Origin: Azoarcus_F sp036734105
Lineage (GTDB): Bacteria; Pseudomonadota; Gammaproteobacteria; Burkholderiales; Rhodocyclaceae
DNA length: 64,000 nt
Reading direction: 5' to 3'
Assembly: GCA_036734105.1 (NCBI GenBank)
Contig: DAIMZH010000010.1
Location: forward strand, 1 to 64,000
The position numbers and the translations under genes are program-made. Below the pieces are notes generated by a model that was not told the DNA's origin, did not search any database, and was given only the letters and a program-made list of their open reading frames with translations. Of the stretch, positions 23,680 through 31,526 are shown one piece after another (position 1 is the stretch's first letter; each line of letters begins with the position of its first letter).

Positions 23680-24771
23680 TCAGACGTTAAACAAAAAGTT
23701 CATTACATCGCCGTCCTTGACCACGTATTCTTTGCCTTCTGCACGCATCTTGCCAGCTTCCTTGGCACCGGCTTCACCTTTGTACTGGATGAAGTCGTTA
23801 AAGGCGATGGTCTGGGCGCGGATGAAGCCGCGTTCGAAGTCGGTGTGAATTACGCCAGCGGCCTGCGGGGCGGTGTCGCCAACATGGATGGTCCAGGCGC
23901 GCACTTCCTTCACGCCGGCCGTAAAATAGGTCTGCAGGCCGAGCAATTTGAAACCGGCGCGGATCAGGCGGTCCAGACCGGGTTCTTCCAGGCCCATAGA
24001 GACCAGAAAATCGATCTTGTCGGCGTCTTCGAGGTCGGCAATTTCGGCTTCGATGGAAGCGCACAACGCGACGACTTCAGCGCCTTCAACGCGGGCGTGT
24101 TCGCGCACCTTGTCCAGGTAGGGGTTGTCGGCAAAGCCATCTTCAGCCACGTTGGCGGCATAGAGCACCGGTTTTGCGGTGATCAGGCAGAAGGGTTTGA
24201 GGCACGCCCAATCCTCTTTCGACAGGTCGAGTGCCCTGACAGGACGCGCCTGGTCAAGCTGGGCAAGACATTGTTCCAAAGCAGAGACCAAAACCTTGGC
24301 TTCCTTGTCGCCTGAGCTTGCTGCTTTGCGATAACGATTTAGGGCCTTTTCAACGGTGGCTAAGTCTGCCAGAGCCAGTTCGGTGTCGATGACCTCGATG
24401 TCGCGTATGGGGTCAATATTGCCGGAGACGTGCACAACATTGGAGTCGTCGAAGCAGCGGACAACATGAATGATGGCATCGGTTTCACGGATGTTTGCCA
24501 GAAACTGGTTGCCCAGGCCTTCGCCCTTGGAGGCTCCGGCGACCAAGCCAGCGATATCGACAAACTCGACAATGGCGGGTTGAATTTTTTGAGGCTTGAC
24601 GATTTCAGCAAGCTGCGCCAACCGGGGGTCGGGCACTTCGACTATGCCGACGTTGGGCTCGATAGTGCAGAAGGGATAGTTCTCGGCCTGAATGCCGGCT
24701 TTGGTCAAGGCGTTGAACAGGGTGGACTTGCCGACGTTGGGCAGGCCGACTATGCCGCATTTGAGACTCAT
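23680..24771 (-). CDS. ychF: Redox-regulated ATPase YchF (Obg-family)
   Basis: YchF (363 residues) is an Obg-like P-loop protein that prefers ATP, binds ribosomes and has roles in stress response. The P-loop is GLPNVGKSTLFNAL, with FVDIAGLVAGASKGEGLGNQ as the switch/G3 region and NVAEDGFADNPY in the place of the G4 motif. The C-terminal TGS-like domain has QTYFTAGVKEVRAWTI and YVVKDGDVMNFLFNV. It overlaps the upstream pth by 4 bases, the usual pth-ychF pairing. Confidence 0.97.
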   Translation of the reverse strand: MSLKCGIVGLPNVGKSTLFNALTKAGIQAENYPFCTIEPNVGIVEVPDPRLAQLAEIVKPQKIQPAIVEFVDIAGLVAGASKGEGLGNQFLANIRETDAIIHVVRCFDDSNVVHVSGNIDPIRDIEVIDTELALADLATVEKALNRYRKAASSGDKEAKVLVSALEQCLAQLDQARPVRALDLSKEDWACLKPFCLITAKPVLYAANVAEDGFADNPYLDKVREHARVEGAEVVALCASIEAEIADLEDADKIDFLVSMGLEEPGLDRLIRAGFKLLGLQTYFTAGVKEVRAWTIHVGDTAPQAAGVIHTDFERGFIRAQTIAFNDFIQYKGEAGAKEAGKMRAEGKEYVVKDGDVMNFLFNV

Positions 24772-25394
24772 GGCTGAGAGGTTTCCTGGTTGTTGGTCTT
24801 TTTGGCAGACGGGCGAGCGTTGAGCCGACTTGTTGCGTTGTTCCAGTTGCCCTTCGCGATCAGAGGCCAGTTAATCAGGGCTCGATCAATGGATTCATCG
24901 ATCAGCAACTGCTCTTCGCGGCGTGCACTCTTGAGAACGTAGTTTATGACTTCGTTGCGGTCACCGGGGTGGCCGATACCAATACGCAGCCGCCAGTAGT
25001 CGTTGGTGCCAAGGTGTGCGGAGGTGTCCTTGAGGCCGTTGTGGCCACCCAGGCCGCCGCCAAATTTGAGTCTGAGTTGTCCCGGCGGGATGTCGAGTTC
25101 GTCATGTACAACGAGCACTTCAGCCGGTTGAATTCGGTAAAAGCGCGCCAGCGCACCGATGGCCTGACCGGAGCGATTCATGAAGGTTTGCGGCATCAGC
25201 AGCCACACGCCATTATCACCGGCGTCGCGCGCATTCGCCACGAATCCATGAAAACGGGCTTCGTGAGTGAAGCGGACGCCGAGTTGCGAGGCCAGGCGAT
25301 CGCAAAACCAAAACCCGGCGTTGTGCCGGGTTTCGGTGTATTGCGCCCCGGGGTTACCGAGCCCGACGATGAGACGAGGTGCAGGCTGACTCAT
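24768..25394 (-). CDS. pth: Peptidyl-tRNA hydrolase
   Basis: Pth (208 residues from the ATG at 25394) recycles peptidyl-tRNA released from stalled ribosomes. The catalytic His is in YTETRHNAGFW and the conserved Asp in LVVHDELDIPPGQLRLK. GGGLGGHNGLKD and WRLRIGIGHPG are also diagnostic. Homologues start MSQPAPRLIVGLGNPG, so the frame extending upstream to 25472 is not used. It is translationally coupled to ychF. Confidence 0.97.
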   Translation of the reverse strand: MSQPAPRLIVGLGNPGAQYTETRHNAGFWFCDRLASQLGVRFTHEARFHGFVANARDAGDNGVWLLMPQTFMNRSGQAIGALARFYRIQPAEVLVVHDELDIPPGQLRLKFGGGLGGHNGLKDTSAHLGTNDYWRLRIGIGHPGDRNEVINYVLKSARREEQLLIDESIDRALINWPLIAKGNWNNATSRLNARPSAKKTNNQETSQP

Positions 25395-25434
25395 CGCAGT
25401 GCTGTCGCAACCCTGGGACGGATGACACGATGCA

Positions 25435-26034
25435 TTACTCGGCTCCGCTCTCGGCTCCGGACTCTGCAGCACCGGTTCTGAGCGTGGTCACGATCACCGG
25501 GTCGCCTTCGCCATGATGAATCACTTCTACGCCGGCGGGCAGCTTGACTTCCGAGAGGTGGATGGAGTGATCGGGTTGCAGTGCGGCCAGGTCAACTTCG
25601 ATGAACTCGGGCAGATCTTGCGGCAGGCAGGAGACTTCGACTTCGTTGATCACGTGGGAGATCATCTGGGCGGCAAGCTTGACTGCCGGGCAGGCCTCGC
25701 CGTTGATGAAGTGCAGCGGCACACTCATGTGCAGCTTCTCGGAGGAGCTCACACGCTGGAAGTCGATGTGCAGGACGAGTTGCTTGAACGGGTGCCACTG
25801 AGCATCGCGCAGAATGACGCTGATGGCAGTGCCGTCGAGGTTCATGGTGAGCACCGAGGCGTGAAAGGCTTCCTTGCGCATCAGGTGGTAAAGCTCGTTA
25901 TGGTCCATGGTGACCGGAATGGCTTCCTGATCGGCACCGTAAACGATACCCGGCAGTTGACCGGCACGACGCAGGCGGCGGCTCGCACCCGTTCCCTGTA
26001 CGTCACGCTTGGTGGCCTTGAATTCGATTTGCAT
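25435..26034 (-). CDS. rplY: 50S ribosomal protein L25 (Ctc/general stress form)
   Basis: This 199-residue protein binds 5S rRNA. The N-terminal L25 domain is IEFKATKRDVQGTGASRRLR with GQLPGIVYG, and the second TL5-type beta domain includes KLHMSVPLHFINGEACPAVK and SCLPQDLPEFIEVDLAALQ. It is the long Ctc form, not the 94-residue enteric form. It sits between prs and pth in the common betaproteobacterial order. Confidence 0.97.
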   Translation of the reverse strand: MQIEFKATKRDVQGTGASRRLRRAGQLPGIVYGADQEAIPVTMDHNELYHLMRKEAFHASVLTMNLDGTAISVILRDAQWHPFKQLVLHIDFQRVSSSEKLHMSVPLHFINGEACPAVKLAAQMISHVINEVEVSCLPQDLPEFIEVDLAALQPDHSIHLSEVKLPAGVEVIHHGEGDPVIVTTLRTGAAESGAESGAE

Positions 26035-26121
26035 TGATGATGCTCCTGGTTGGTTATGCTCGTCCGCGACCAGACGAACAGTTTGAAAGGCAGCCAGACT
26101 GAAGGGTCTGACTGCTTGGGG

Positions 26122-27072
26122 TTATTCCATGAATAGCGAAGAGACGGACTCTTCGTTGCTGATGCGAAGCATGGTGTCGGCCAGCAGTGAAGCGACCGAG
26201 ATTTGGCGGATGCGCTTGCAGGCGATGGCGTCGTCTTGCAACGGAATGGTGTCGGTGACAACCAGTTCGTCAAGGTCGGAGTCGGCGATTCGGGCCGCCG
26301 CAGCGTTGGACAACACCGGGTGTGTGCAGTAGGAGATGACACGTCGAGCGCCACTTTCCTTAAGCGCGGTGGCTGCTTTGCATAAGGTGCCAGCGGTGTC
26401 GACGATGTCATCCATGATGACGCAGGTGCGGTCCTTGACTTCACCGATGATGTTCATTACCTCGGAAACGTTGGCCTTTGGGCGACGCTTGTCGATGATG
26501 GCCAGATCACATTCAAGGCGTTTGGCGAAGGCGCGAGCGCGAACCACTCCGCCGACATCGGGCGAAACGACCAGCAGATCTTCGTACTTCTGTCTTTCAA
26601 GGTCGGCCAGCAGCACAGGTGTGGCATAGACGTTGTCGACTGGAATATCGAAGAAGCCCTGAATCTGATCGGCGTGCAGGTCCATGGTGAGCAAGCGCTG
26701 AACGCCGGCGGCCTGCAACATGTTGGCAACCACCTTGGCGGTGATTGGCACCCGCGCAGAGCGCGGGCGACGGTCTTGCCGTGCATAGCCAAAGTAGGGT
26801 ATCGCTGCAGTGATCCTGCCGGCTGATGCGCGTTTGAGGGCGTCAACCAAAACCAGCAACTCCATCAGGTTGTCGTTGGTTGGGGCAGAGGTGGGTTGAA
26901 GCACGAAAACATCCTTGCCGCGAACGTTTTCGAGGAGTTCAACATTGACTTCGCCATCTGAAAACCGCCCGGTTGTGGCAGAGCCGAGCGATATGCCCAG
27001 TCGACGCACGATGTCGGAAGCGAGTTTCGGGTTGGCGTTACCGGTGAAGACCATCAGGCTGCCACGGGGCAT
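26122..27072 (-). CDS. prs: Ribose-phosphate pyrophosphokinase
   Basis: Prs (316 residues) makes PRPP from ribose 5-phosphate and ATP for nucleotides, His, Trp and NAD. Diagnostic segments are VFVLQPTSAPTNDNLMELLV, IPYFGYARQDRRPRSARVPI, and the PRPP loop CVIMDDIVDTAGTLCKAA. The start at 27072 (MPRGSLMVFTGNANPKLA) is preceded by GGAG eight bases upstream. A terminator at 27112-27143 separates it from the tRNA-Gln gene upstream. Confidence 0.98.
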   Translation of the reverse strand: MPRGSLMVFTGNANPKLASDIVRRLGISLGSATTGRFSDGEVNVELLENVRGKDVFVLQPTSAPTNDNLMELLVLVDALKRASAGRITAAIPYFGYARQDRRPRSARVPITAKVVANMLQAAGVQRLLTMDLHADQIQGFFDIPVDNVYATPVLLADLERQKYEDLLVVSPDVGGVVRARAFAKRLECDLAIIDKRRPKANVSEVMNIIGEVKDRTCVIMDDIVDTAGTLCKAATALKESGARRVISYCTHPVLSNAAAARIADSDLDELVVTDTIPLQDDAIACKRIRQISVASLLADTMLRISNEESVSSLFME

Positions 27073-27111
27073 GACCGATACTCCAGGATGCAGGAAAAAG
27101 ATTGTCCGCAC

Positions 27112-27143
27112 AAAAAACCACGGGCAGGCACAAGGCCTGCCCG
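27112..27143 (-). terminator. Rho-independent terminator after tRNA-Gln
   Basis: On the minus strand CGGGCAGGC, a 5-base loop and GCCTGCCCG form a perfect 9-bp stem, followed by TGG and TTTTTT. It lies immediately 3' of the tRNA and before prs, so it should end the ispE/tRNA transcript. Confidence 0.85.
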
Positions 27144-27150
27144 GGTTGTC

Positions 27151-27227
27151 TGGCTGGGGAAGAAGGATTCGAACCTTCGAATGCCGGAATCAAAATCCGG
27201 TGCCTTGACCAACTTGGCGACTCCCCA
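27151..27227 (-). tRNA. tRNA-Gln (anticodon TTG)
   Basis: The minus strand gives a complete 77-base cloverleaf with the CCA end encoded. The acceptor stem is TGGGGAG/TTCCCCA with discriminator G. The anticodon stem CCGGA/TCCGG encloses loop TTTTGAT, placing TTG at positions 34-36. The T arm is GAAGG-TTCGAAT-CCTTC. The location between ispE and prs is conserved in beta- and gammaproteobacteria. Confidence 0.97.
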
Positions 27228-27245
27228 AGAAACTTGTCTAACTCA

Positions 27246-28085
27246 TCAGTCAAACCAAGTGTGCAGCGGATGTCGAGCAATGCTTTCGGTCTGCCATGCC
27301 CGCCATTTTTCAGGACATGACTGGATGATGCGTTGCGCCGAGATTCTATCATCAACTTCGGCAAATACACATGCACCTGAACCGGTCATTCTGGCCGGCG
27401 AAAACCTTGATAACCACTCGATTACTTCTGCCACTTCTGGAAAGAGCTTGCAGGCGACTGCCTGAAGATCGTTCCGCGTTTGCTGCGATGCGAAGACCGC
27501 TATTTTTGTTATTTTTGTGTCGCGTGTCAACTCCGGGGAGGCAAAAATTTTTGCAGTGGGCACTTCGACGGGCGGCGCAATCACGACATAGTGGGCAGGA
27601 GGCAGCGTCAACGGGGTGATTTTTTCGCCGATTCCTTCCACAAAGGCATCGTGTCCGTGAATGAAGAAGGGGACGTCGGCGCCCAGTCTGACGCCGATTT
27701 CGGCCAACTCGGCGCGTGTCAGGCGGGTCTTCCAGAGGCGGTTCAGGGCGATCAGCGTGGTGGCAGCGTCTGAACTTCCGCCGCCAAGCCCGCCGCCCAT
27801 GGGAAGTTGCTTGTGCAGCGAAATTTCGGCGCCCTGCGTGCAAGCCGTCACTTGTTGCAGCAATCGTGCAGCACGCACGCAAAGGTTTTGGTCATTCGGC
27901 ACGCCGGGTGTCGGGGTTGCAAGCGCAATGTGCGCTGAATTTTCGAGACGGAAGTTCAGCGAGTCGTGCCAGTCGAGCAGCCGAAAAACGGACTGCAGCA
28001 AGTGGTATCCATCGGCTCTTCGGCCCACGACATGCAGGAAAAGGTTGAGCTTGGCAGGGGCAGGGCAGTCCTCAAGATAAGTCAT
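27246..28085 (-). CDS. ispE: 4-diphosphocytidyl-2-C-methyl-D-erythritol kinase
   Basis: IspE (279 residues) is the GHMP kinase of the MEP isoprenoid pathway. The substrate motif is CPAPAKLNLFLHVVGRRADG, and the glycine-rich ATP loop is LPMGGGLGGGSSDAATTLIA. The C-terminal SPARMTGSGACVFAE is the third GHMP motif. The start overlaps the lolB stop by 4 bases, so the two are co-translated. Confidence 0.97.
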   Translation of the reverse strand: MTYLEDCPAPAKLNLFLHVVGRRADGYHLLQSVFRLLDWHDSLNFRLENSAHIALATPTPGVPNDQNLCVRAARLLQQVTACTQGAEISLHKQLPMGGGLGGGSSDAATTLIALNRLWKTRLTRAELAEIGVRLGADVPFFIHGHDAFVEGIGEKITPLTLPPAHYVVIAPPVEVPTAKIFASPELTRDTKITKIAVFASQQTRNDLQAVACKLFPEVAEVIEWLSRFSPARMTGSGACVFAEVDDRISAQRIIQSCPEKWRAWQTESIARHPLHTWFD

Positions 28086-28684
28086 GGGGTGACTGACCAG
28101 GAATCAATAATGAGCCGGATACGGGCTTGTCCGTATGTGGCGTCAATTCGACGAGGGTGGGCGTCTGCTTCGGGGCCAGCGTATTGCGGGTAGTCGATTA
28201 TCCAGCCCGAATCGGAAATACGGGTTGGGCGTCCGCTTTCATCAACCGACAACGTTCGTGCTCCTGGCGACGGGATTGCCTGAACCCAGTAGTGCAGCCC
28301 TTCGACAGGAACAGACATGCCGAGCAATTCGGGCAGCATCTGGCTGACCGAGCGGTCTTGCACGATCTGACCATCGGCAGTGCGTAGCGTCGCGCCCGAC
28401 ATGTCTGCGCTTAGTTGGGCCGCGAGTTGCCCGAGCGGGTTGAACAGCAACCATTCGTCGCTGTCGGGATTGTGCTGCCATTCCAGCCTCCCATTGGCGC
28501 TGCGTTCGCCATCCTGCGCGGCAATACGCCCGAGCAAAACGAAAGCTTGTGCGGTAGGCTGGGTGAGGGTGGTGGACTGGGGTGGGGGCGTCTGTGGCGG
28601 CAAGGTAGAACAGGCGCCAAGCCACAGTAGCGCGACCAACGGCAGCAGAGAGTGGGTAAGCCCGGCTGACAACCTCATTAACAT
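28082..28684 (-). CDS. lolB: Outer-membrane lipoprotein insertion protein LolB
   Basis: LolB (200 residues) receives lipoproteins from LolA and inserts them in the outer membrane. The lipobox is LLWLGACSTL. Diagnostic segments are FVLLGRIAAQDGERSANGRL with WLLFNPLGQLAAQLSADMSG, and the C-terminal DSGWIIDYPQYA. Position between the TPR gene and ispE is the classic arrangement. Confidence 0.94.
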   Translation of the reverse strand: MLMRLSAGLTHSLLPLVALLWLGACSTLPPQTPPPQSTTLTQPTAQAFVLLGRIAAQDGERSANGRLEWQHNPDSDEWLLFNPLGQLAAQLSADMSGATLRTADGQIVQDRSVSQMLPELLGMSVPVEGLHYWVQAIPSPGARTLSVDESGRPTRISDSGWIIDYPQYAGPEADAHPRRIDATYGQARIRLIIDSWSVTP

Positions 28685-28694
28685 TGACTCCGAT

Positions 28695-30413
28695 TCAATT
28701 GCCGAGCAGTCGCTCGCGGGTTTCCATCAGGGTTTCATTGTTGGGCGCGGTGAGTTTGGCCTTATCCCAGACTTCAAGTGCTTCATCGCGCCGATCAAGA
28801 ACCCATAACACCTCACCGAGATGGGCTGCGATTTCGGGGTCGGGACGGAGGCTATGGGCGTGTTGCAGCACCGACAATGCCTCTTCGAGTCGGTTTTCCT
28901 TGTAGAGAACCCAACCCAGACTGTCCAGAATGAACGGGTCGTCAGGGAGCAGTTGCAGTGCCTTTTCGATCAGCTCTCGTGCTTCGTCCAGGCGCACTCC
29001 TCGATCCGCCAGGGTGTAACCCAGCGCGTTGTAAGCATGAGCATGATCAGGTTCGAGTTGTATCAGCCTGCGCAGACGGTTTTCCATGTGCTCCAGATTG
29101 TCAAGGCGCTCGGCAAGCATGGCAGACTCGTACAGCAACTCTGCATTTCGGGGTTCTGTCTTCAAGGCCTTCTCAACGACGTCAAGCGCTTCGGCGTGTT
29201 GACCGGCTTCGCGCAGGAGCAGGGTTTCGGCAAGCAGCACACGCAAGGCGTCTTCGTTCTCCACCGGCAGGCTTTGCAGCAGCAGTCTGGCAGCCTTGAG
29301 CTTGCCTTGTCGTGTCATCAGAACGGCTATGCGGATATTGGCGTCGAGATGGTGTGCTCCCATGCGCACTGCGCGATACCACTCCAGTGCTGTTTCATTG
29401 TCGTTTTGCTGTTCGGCAAGCTGGCCGAGTGTCATGCGGATGGCGTCGCTTTCGGGGTGTCCGGCAGTAACTGCTTGTGCGTAGTGCTGGCTGGCTGTTG
29501 CGAAGTCACCGATCTGCGCCGAGGTAAGGGCCACCGCATTCATCAGATCGTAGCTGCCCGGAGAATCGGCAAGCAGGGCAGCGAAGCTGTCTCTGGCCGC
29601 TTGAAAGTCTCCTGCTGATACCTGAGCACGAGCCAGCTTGAGTTGTGCCTGCTGGTGCTGCGGGTGGCGCTCAAGATGCTGCGTCAGCATGCTGACGGCT
29701 TCCGTGGCAGCGTCCAGTTCGACAAGCAGGCGAGCCTTCATGATGACAGCCGGTTCCCAGTCGGGTCGGAGTTCAAGCGCCTGGTCGACTTCGCCGAGGG
29801 CGGTGAGCCCGTCATCCACCGCCACCGCAGCCTGGGCACGCGCCACATATGCGGCAGGTTGGTTGCTCAGGTAAGGCTCGCTGAGGCGATTGATGATGGA
29901 TTGTACTGTGTGCTTGTCCTGCACTCTGGACAGCGCCTGGTTCAGGCCGAGCAGGTTGGCTTCGATCTGAGCCGGGTTTTCGGCCAGTATGCGAGCGAGC
30001 TGAATCTGGATGCTGTTGAGGCGGTCACCACTGTGCGCGAGCAGTCCTGCCAGTATACGCCGCGACTCATCAGACTCCGGGTTGGTTGCCGACCATATTC
30101 TGGCAGCCTCAGCGGCTGAGTCGAAGTCCCGCGCAAACAGGGCGATTTCGGTTGCGCGTTGGGCAATTCGCGGGTCTTGGGTATTGCGTGCGCTTTCGAG
30201 GTAGGCGTCTACGGAAACGTTGATTTCGCCCCGCGCGCCTGCCACTTCGGCCAGAAGAAGCATGAACAGGGTTTCGGGTGTCAGCGCCTGAGCCGGGAGG
30301 TATTCAGGCTTGACGGTTTCCGACGGCAGCGCGTGCTGCGCATGGGCACCCGGAAGCACCATTAGCGTCATGGCCGTGACCAGGGCAGCGAGTCGAGCAT
30401 TAGAGAGTTTCAT
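28695..30413 (-). CDS. Tetratricopeptide repeat protein (periplasmic or secreted)
   Basis: This 572-residue protein has a signal peptide (ALVTAMTLMVLPGAHAQ) and then about twelve TPR-like helical repeats, for example YNALGYTLADRGVRLDEARE and LDSLGWVLYKENRLEEALSV. It is a protein-interaction scaffold probably acting in the periplasm. A TPR gene occupies this position upstream of lolB in many betaproteobacteria. No enzymatic domain is seen. It ends 10 bases before lolB. Confidence 0.9.
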   Translation of the reverse strand: MKLSNARLAALVTAMTLMVLPGAHAQHALPSETVKPEYLPAQALTPETLFMLLLAEVAGARGEINVSVDAYLESARNTQDPRIAQRATEIALFARDFDSAAEAARIWSATNPESDESRRILAGLLAHSGDRLNSIQIQLARILAENPAQIEANLLGLNQALSRVQDKHTVQSIINRLSEPYLSNQPAAYVARAQAAVAVDDGLTALGEVDQALELRPDWEPAVIMKARLLVELDAATEAVSMLTQHLERHPQHQQAQLKLARAQVSAGDFQAARDSFAALLADSPGSYDLMNAVALTSAQIGDFATASQHYAQAVTAGHPESDAIRMTLGQLAEQQNDNETALEWYRAVRMGAHHLDANIRIAVLMTRQGKLKAARLLLQSLPVENEDALRVLLAETLLLREAGQHAEALDVVEKALKTEPRNAELLYESAMLAERLDNLEHMENRLRRLIQLEPDHAHAYNALGYTLADRGVRLDEARELIEKALQLLPDDPFILDSLGWVLYKENRLEEALSVLQHAHSLRPDPEIAAHLGEVLWVLDRRDEALEVWDKAKLTAPNNETLMETRERLLGN

Positions 30414-30612
30414 GAATCTGATTCCAGGCGGTTCCGGGGGGGCTGTCGGCGATAATATAAGAACAGAGTTGTTCAGTCAGTGAATGGTTTCAAACTGAAC
30501 CAAGTGTGTTGCTTGGAGCCCTGAAAGTCATCCGGGTTCATGGCATGTTATTCACAATCCGGGTGAGCGGGCAAGCATGTTGCCCGTCGGCCCATTGTGC
30601 AGGAGTGGCTGA

Positions 30613-31431
30613 ATGCCAGAATTGCCGGAAGTCGAAACCACCCGTCGCGGCATCCGCGAGCCCCTTGTCGGTCAGACGGTCGGCGGCTGCGTGGTGCGCA
30701 ATGGGAGGCTGCGTCATGGCGTGCCCGAAAATATCGGCGACTTTTTTCGCGGGGAGGTATTGCGCGATGTGCGGCGTCGCGCAAAGTATCTGCTGCTTGA
30801 TTTTGAAACCGGCAGCCTTATCGTGCACTTGGGAATGTCTGGCAGTCTGCGCATTGTGGCACCTGGCGAGCCGCCGGGGCGGCATGATCACATTGACCTG
30901 ATCATGGGAGACCGATGTCTGCGCTATCGTGATCCCCGGCGGTTTGGACAATGGCTGTGGCAAGCCGGAGATGTTTTGACCCATCCGCTATTGGCGCGCC
31001 TCGGCGTAGAGCCGCTGGAGGATGCCTTCAATCCGGCAGACTGGTATCGGAGCACGCGGGGCGTGAAGACGCCAATCAAGCTGGCGTTGATGGACGGACG
31101 CAGAGTCGTGGGTGTCGGCAACATTTATGCCTCCGAAAGCTTGTTTCGTGCGGGTATCCGCCCCACCACGCAGGCTGGTCGTCTGGGACCCGGACGTTGT
31201 GAGCGCTTGGTCAGTGCAGTCCGGCAGACCTTGCTTGATGCCATAGACGCAGGTGGCAGCACGCTGCGTGACTTTATCGGCAGTGACGGTCAGCCTGGTT
31301 ATTTTCAGCAGCAATATTTTGTTTATGGTCTGCATGGTCAACCTTGTCGGGTGTGTGGCACCGCCCTGTGTCGGTCGGTCATGGGGCAGCGGTCAACCTT
31401 CTGGTGCCCGGTCTGTCAGCGTGCAGGTTAG
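30613..31431 (+). CDS. mutM: Formamidopyrimidine-DNA glycosylase
   Basis: MutM (272 residues) removes 8-oxoguanine and formamidopyrimidines. The N-terminal PELPEVETTRRGI gives the catalytic Pro and Glu after Met removal. The lysine in RRRAKYLLLDF, and HLGMSGSLRI, are conserved. The H2TH region includes GRRVVGVGNIYASESLFRAG, and the C-terminal zinc finger is CRVCGTALCR...CPVCQRAG. It is divergent from the TPR-lolB-ispE unit. Confidence 0.97.
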   Translation: MPELPEVETTRRGIREPLVGQTVGGCVVRNGRLRHGVPENIGDFFRGEVLRDVRRRAKYLLLDFETGSLIVHLGMSGSLRIVAPGEPPGRHDHIDLIMGDRCLRYRDPRRFGQWLWQAGDVLTHPLLARLGVEPLEDAFNPADWYRSTRGVKTPIKLALMDGRRVVGVGNIYASESLFRAGIRPTTQAGRLGPGRCERLVSAVRQTLLDAIDAGGSTLRDFIGSDGQPGYFQQQYFVYGLHGQPCRVCGTALCRSVMGQRSTFWCPVCQRAG

Positions 31432-31526
31432 ACGTTCGACATTTCGACGTTCTCAATCCGCCACGATGTGCGCTAGTCTACGTCACTATATCGGTAGTGC
31501 TGACCGAACAATGCCGGAGAAACATG